From contig NC_043962.1 in the NCBI RefSeq assembly GCF_902148855.1, positions 30,060,828 through 30,124,827 of the forward strand: a DNA stretch of 64,000 bases. Direction: 5' to 3'. The notes beneath the pieces are model-generated. The model was not told the DNA's origin, searched no databases, and saw nothing but the letters and a program-made list of their open reading frames with translations. The stretch's first letter is position 1; each line of letters begins with the position of its first letter. The stretch comes from Sphaeramia orbicularis. Lineage: Eukaryota; Chordata; Actinopteri; Kurtiformes; Apogonidae. The translations under genes and the position numbers were made by a program. Shown here piece by piece: positions 60,901 through 64,000 of this stretch.

Positions 60901-61203
60901 CTATTTTAAAACATGAGTGTTCTCCTCTGATGTATGAGTTATTTGGGAAGTGCTTACTGTGAAGGTATCTGGGGGTGGCACAGGTCAGGCATTCATCGCT
61001 GCCCGGCCCCTCACAGGAATAACAGTGCCGGTGGCAACCCATGCATCTGAAGTGGTCATCATGCAGGTAGGTCCTTTCTGGGCAGTCTGTGTCACCTGTG
61101 ACACCACACAGCAAGGTGTTTGGATCCAGCACCAGCCCCTTCTCACACTGTGTACACTGGTTTGCATTCGGGCCTGAGCAGCTCATACATGTCTGGTGGC
61201 ATT
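51532..61203 (-). CDS. pcsk5: PCSK5-like membrane proprotein convertase, C-terminal part (5' end outside window)
   Basis: Six phase-consistent coding exons on the minus strand: 61203-60958, 57781-57586, 54474-54269, 54075-53975, 52163-51992, 51902-51532. They give 429 whole codons plus stop. They encode tandem furin-type cysteine repeats (CHQTCMSCSGPNANQCTQCE, CHRHCYSCEGPGSDECLTC, CDHVCSTCTGASPKDCLTC, CDQSCKLCTGPGPESCRAC, CHTSCQFCTDASPQGCVTC, CEPCDGSCRHCTGPRPDQC). A single transmembrane helix follows (AALPIALLLALGLALAVFAL), then a cytoplasmic tail of about 75 residues with acidic clusters and VVYTSKGGSVYRRYSF. Furin repeats directly before a membrane anchor and an acidic/tyrosine sorting tail are the PC5/6B architecture. 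PACE4 (PCSK6) is soluble, and FRAS1 has other domains between repeats and membrane. The subtilisin and P domains must lie to the right of the window, so family assignment rests on the C-terminus. Confidence 0.68.
51992..52163 (-). CDS. pcsk5: Convertase exon: last cysteine repeat
   Basis: 172 nt, phase 0 in and 1 out. Acceptor CAACTGTAG, donor CACAA/GTAGAA. Encodes ETCEPCDGSCRHCTGPRPDQ then CLTCHPNSALHAVEGRCARC and a closing cysteine cluster CQARGNDTDCCICDSRT. Confidence 0.72.
53050..53870. other. GC-rich block inside a convertase intron
   Basis: Sharp rise in GC and CpG (AATTCGCGGAGGCTGTGCGC, GGGTCCGCGGACACGCCGAA, GGCGGGGC) within AT-rich intron DNA. A plus-strand TATA-like CATATAAATATG lies near 53162. 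A minus-strand 161-codon frame is Pro/Gly/Ser-rich and unrecognised. It may be an unclassified interspersed repeat or an intronic promoter/CpG island. Confidence 0.3.
53975..54075 (-). CDS. pcsk5: Convertase exon: half cysteine repeat
   Basis: 101 nt, phase 1 in and 0 out. Acceptor TGTTTACAG, donor AAAAG/GTGTGT. Encodes ASPQGCVTCDWGSTLKDKVC then YPRCEEGTYFSEK. Confidence 0.72.
54269..54474 (-). CDS. pcsk5: Convertase exon: cysteine repeat
   Basis: 206 nt, phase 2 in and 1 out. Acceptor TTTTTGCAG, donor CACAG/GTACTA. Encodes FYRQGSRCEKCDQSCKLCTG, then CVERCPRRFFQFRDICKQCH and TSCQFCT. Confidence 0.75.
54651..55472. mobile_element. hAT-family non-autonomous element (Tol2-like ends)
   Basis: 822 bp flanked by a perfect 8-bp target duplication GAATTGAA (54643-54650 and 55473-55480). 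Ends CAGAGGCGTC and GACCCTCTG; subterminal DNA is full of AAGTACT/AAAGTA words (TTTACTCAAGTAAAAGTATA, AAGTATTTGTACTTTATTAC) as in Tol2-type hAT elements. No transposase frame. It sits between two convertase exons. Confidence 0.85.
56176..57063. mobile_element. Tc1-type transposon remnant
   Basis: 888 bp between TA dinucleotides (56174-56175, 57064-57065). Ends CAGCTCTGGAAGAAATTCAG and, complemented, CAGCTCTGGAAAAAAATAAG. The interior keeps broken pieces of a Tc1 transposase in shifting plus-strand frames: FYQDNAP near 56490, a corrupted P-QSPDLNP segment near 56565, and a C-terminal ELHKVIQQQWWREKTHE near 56665-56725. N-terminal half lost and several frame breaks, so dead. Located in a convertase intron. 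Confidence 0.8.
57586..57781 (-). CDS. pcsk5: Convertase exon: cysteine repeat
   Basis: 196 nt, phase 1 in and 2 out. Acceptor CTCTTTTCCAG, donor CAGG/GTATTA. Encodes STCVSECPPGTYSTRQDADG and CLPCDHVCSTCTGASPKDCL up to CVSHCPTG. Joining creates an NST sequon at the upstream junction. Confidence 0.78.
57940..58443. mobile_element. hAT-family non-autonomous element
   Basis: 504 bp with a perfect 8-bp target duplication TTATATAG (57932-57939 and 58444-58451). Ends CAGTGGTTCCCAACCTT and, complemented, CAGTGTTTTTCTACCTT. Subterminal GCTCGTGACCCCATTTTA pairs with ACATGGGGTCGCAACC. A poly-T tract (about 58000-58021) lies inside. No coding capacity. Confidence 0.85.
59456..59935. mobile_element. MITE-like element with GATTA-rich interior
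   Basis: Ends GAGCCCATTTACATGACC and, complemented, GAGCCTGTTTACATACAC are inverted repeats (about 15 of 18). The interior repeats AATCAGATTA / AATCTGATAA words in both orientations. No convincing target duplication, so superfamily unassigned. Confidence 0.55.
60130..60600 (+). repeat. Possible retroelement 3' end with GTTGAA tail
   Basis: T-rich unique-looking sequence ending AAGGATAAATAAAGTTGAAA then reiterated GTTGAA units. A poly(A)-type signal next to a short tandem tail is the usual 3' end of a fish LINE. No coding remnant was recognised. Confidence 0.35.
60958..61203 (-). CDS. pcsk5: Convertase exon: two cysteine repeats
   Basis: 246 nt, phase 1 in and 1 out. Acceptor TTTTTTTGCAG, donor CACA/GTAAGC. 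Encodes ECHQTCMSCSGP...CPERTYLHDDHFRCMGCHRHCYSC...PRYLH. It is the most 5' exon of the gene inside the window. Confidence 0.75.
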
Positions 61204-61664
61204 CTGCAAAAAAAAAAAAAATCTATATCATAATACTGGAAGGTCTCAGAGCATCTGTGTGGGTGTGTGTGTGTATCTGCACAGTTCTGAGAAACAGAGA
61301 CATTTTTAACTGACCAATTTGGTACCTACAGTTGAGGAACAGTCCCATCTCCACATTAAATATCTCAGCAAGTTGATAGGACCAATATTTTGGGAGATAT
61401 GACTCATTTTGGAATGCAACAGCCTTATAATCACGTTGCTCGTTTGACAGAGAAGCTCAGTACCAAGCTGCATGATGGGAAATTAAGTTAAAATATGGTA
61501 TTAATATGACCCCTGGTTCCCCATGGGTCAACATGCTAGTATATACATATCACACTGTACTAACAGAATAATCACAACAAATTATTGCATTTATGGAAGA
61601 CTAACCCTAAATTAATTTTACAGTTACTTTAGAGGAATTGTTTAAGTACTACCTTTAGTATTTT

Positions 61665-61810
61665 ATAAGATAAGATAAGATAAGATAAGATAAGATAAGA
61701 TAAGATAAGATGAGATAAGATAAGATAAGATAAGATAAGATAAGATAAGATAAGATAAGATAAGATAAGATAAGATAAGATAAGATAAGATAAGATAAGA
61801 TAAGATAAGA
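61665..61810. repeat. (GATAA)n pentanucleotide array
   Basis: About 29 units of ATAAG with a single variant (TGAGATAAG near 61710). It gives artificial Leu-Ile-Leu-Ser-Tyr repeat frames on the minus strand. The adjoining AGAAATAAATTGTACATG and GATACAATTGCAAAAAAACA sequence (to about 61910) resembles a fish LINE 3' UTR in antisense, so the array may be an expanded LINE tail. Confidence 0.95.
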
Positions 61811-62069
61811 GAAATAAATTGTACATGTAACATAAGGAAAGATACAATTGCAAAAAAACAATACAAATACACTACTAATACTTTACGAACTATATACATA
61901 TTTACATAAGAAGTCAAATTATGCAGTGCGTCAGACAGTACAAATTGAAGGTTAAATGGGGGACTATATCCCATTACTTATACTGGACATTACTGTGGTA
62001 ATAGTTTAGTAATACATAAGTTATAAAGTTGATAAACCATGTAAGTACCAAAGCAATAAGCACCTACTG

Positions 62070-62919
62070 CAGGGGTCTCAAACTCATTTTCTTTCAGGGG
62101 CCACATTCAGCCCAATTTGATCTCCAGTGGGCCGGACCAGTAAAATAATAACATAATAACCTATAAATACCGACAACTCCAAATTTTTGTCTTTGTTTTA
62201 GTGCAAAAAAACCCCCATTAAACTATACAAATACTTCCTTTTAGAAACTATCCTAATAAAAATGATGTGAATAACCTGAAAAAACTGAAATTTCTTAAGA
62301 AAAATAAGTGCAATTTTAACAATATTCTGCCTCAATTTATCATTTACACATGTGCATTATGGATCGGATCTACAAAGACACTGTTGTTCGTCCATCAGTC
62401 TCGATGATGACCTTGACTTCAGTTTTTGTGGGTCCTGGAGTGGCTTGTCAGCCTTATTTTTGCCCTGAAGTATCTACCACAAAGACACTAAACACAGAGT
62501 AACAGACAGAAAATTGTTAAAATTGTGCTTAATTTTCTTTAGACATTTCAGGTTGTTCATATTTGTTCAGGTTATTTACATTTTATCGTTACAGGATAGT
62601 TTGTAAATGTAAATATTTTCATAATCTAATGTTATTTTTTTGTATCAAAACAAAGACAAAAATTTGAAGTTGCCATTATTTATAGGCATAGTGTAATATT
62701 TTTTTCACATCAAACCGAGAAGAAAATATGGAGTCATTATTTTTTGTAGATTATTATGTTATTATTTTACTTGAGATCATATTGGTCTGTATGTGGAACC
62801 TAAACTAAAATGAGTTCGACAGCCTTGACTGTGGAATTTTTGCACTTTGCAAATTCATCCCGCATTGGAACCTTTGGTGGGCCGCATCTGGCCCCTGGGC
62901 TGCATGTTTGAGACCCCTG
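62070..62919. mobile_element. hAT-family non-autonomous element
   Basis: 850 bp with ends CAGGGGTCTCAAACTC and, complemented, CAGGGGTCTCAAACAT. Flanking octamers ACCTACTG (62062-62069) and ACTTTCTG (62920-62927) agree at 6 of 8. Long imperfect subterminal repeats: CCAAATTTTTGTCTTTGTTT (near 62180) pairs with CAAAGACAAAAATTTGAAG (near 62650). No transposase. More aged than the two hAT copies at 54.6 and 57.9 kb, judging from its decayed target duplication. Confidence 0.8.
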
Positions 62920-62927
62920 ACTTTCTG

Positions 62928-64000
62928 ACTCCTGTACAAACCAATGTGAATTCTTGATAAAGTAAACATGGTAATTATGGTGTTGAATTTCATCCTCCCT
63001 CATGTTACAAACACCCCCTTTTGTTTGAAGGTAATACTGTGGAAATGATATGTTTGATGTTGGAAACACATGTGGTAGCGTCTGTGTAATAACCACATAT
63101 CAGGACTATAAAATGCAAAACTAACTATAATTTCTATCTAATTTTATAGTAAGATTAGACTAAACCACGCATATAGAGGCAAGTGCCAATCAGGATGTAG
63201 AATGTACTTAAGAGGACCAATCAGGTTCTGCAGCAAAGAGAATGAAGAAGAAAACAGCAGAGAAATCTGAGAGTTCATGAAGACCATAAAATGTAATAAA
63301 ACATGATATTTATACAACACCCCAAAATTAATCAATCTATAGTAATTACCATTTTCACCTCATGGTTATTACATTATTAATCCCAGGGGGAAATTACCAA
63401 ACTATTAATGAAGTATTGTGAATTACATGGTATTACTACATTACTACTACTTATTATGAGACTATTACCCACCCATTACCAATTTATTTCTAAATGCTAT
63501 GATTGGATTTGCATTTCAAGGGTCCTGCTAACTAAGACTTTTTATTTATTTTAGGTGTTTGCTGTTTTTCATGAGTCACTGTCTGTCAGAATAGAAAAAT
63601 ATAATAATATTGTCACCTTCCTAAAATACTTGCCTACGTAATTTTTTCCAAGTTTTTTTCAGGAAAAACAAAAAATTTACTAGAAATTGAATACTTGATG
63701 ACTTACGTAAAAAAGGCACTTATTTTAGGAAGGTGACGATATGATGTTTTAACTTATTTTCCTGATTAAGATAGGAGTAGAAGTTATAAATGTTGACCAC
63801 AATAACTGTATTTATTTAATGATCAAGTTTCAGGTAAGTTGGTTTAGAAGTAATTCACATTTCTAACAATAACCAGGCCAAGAGGCAGCAGCAAATTATA
63901 CCAATAAATAAATAAATAAGACAAATAAAAATCCATGTGAAATGTAGAGGAGAGACCTCAGTTGTAAAATATGTAATATGATAAAAACAGTGTACAACAT
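62928..64000. other. Right flank, no exon seen
   Basis: AT-rich DNA, presumably an intron of the convertase gene because the reading frame is still open into 61203 with an incoming phase-1 junction. Contains a palindromic-looking pair ACCTTCCTAAAATACTTGCC (near 63615) and AAGTGCC-type/GGCACTTATTTTAGGAAGGT (near 63714) that could be ends of a small inverted-repeat element of about 120 bp. No cysteine-repeat exon was found. Confidence 0.4.

Noticed and set aside
51532-61203. Assignment as pcsk6 (PACE4) or furin
   Set aside because: PACE4 ends in a soluble cysteine/PLAC region, and furin has far fewer cysteine repeats. At least six half-to-full repeats precede the membrane anchor here.
61629-61974. 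Minus-strand frames made of repeated Leu-Ile-Leu-Ser-Tyr
   Set aside because: They are only the translation of the GATAA pentanucleotide array; all frames stay open because the unit contains no stop in that sense.

Overview
This is a stretch of vertebrate nuclear DNA, almost certainly from a ray-finned (teleost) fish. Evidence: intron-split genes with GT-AG junctions, compact but repeat-littered introns, teleost-type short DNA transposons (hAT, Tc1/mariner and piggyBac-like), and LINE 3' ends with microsatellite tails. No prokaryotic, viral or organelle gene content is visible.

Layout. (1) 1-4.2 kb: 3' side of a forkhead gene, with triplet repeats and one conserved-looking AT-rich block. (2) 4208-5149, minus strand: single-exon foxb1, complete at 313 codons. 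(3) 5.2-34 kb: a gene desert of about 29 kb. It holds no coding exon I can support, little transposon DNA, and many unique AT-rich blocks with homeodomain-type TAATTA cores, as expected of long-range enhancers around a developmental regulator. (4) 34.7-45.2 kb, plus strand: bnip2, complete. Ten constant coding exons plus one 36-nt cassette exon give open frames of 455 or 467 residues, and a second in-frame start would give 315. (5) 47.0-48.3 kb, minus strand: gcnt3-type core 2 beta-1,6-GlcNAc transferase, complete in one coding exon. (6) 51.5-61.2 kb, minus strand: the last six coding exons of a membrane-anchored PCSK5-like proprotein convertase (furin-type cysteine repeats, one transmembrane helix, acidic/tyrosine tail). 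Its catalytic part lies beyond the right edge. Its introns and the 61.2-64 kb flank carry several well-delimited DNA transposons.

How the genes relate. They do not form one pathway: foxb1 is a transcription factor, bnip2 a cytosolic lipid/Rho-GAP-type scaffold, gcnt3 and the convertase act in the Golgi and secretory route. The set is informative as synteny. foxb1-bnip2-gcnt3 matches human 15q22, while the human 9q21 paralogous set is FOXB2-PRUNE2-GCNT1-PCSK5 in the same order and relative orientation. The window therefore seems to keep a PCSK5-type fourth member on the foxb1 side. That is the most interesting biological observation here. I found no evidence of a wholly new system. All splice junctions were derived by eye from phase-consistent GT-AG pairs and homology.
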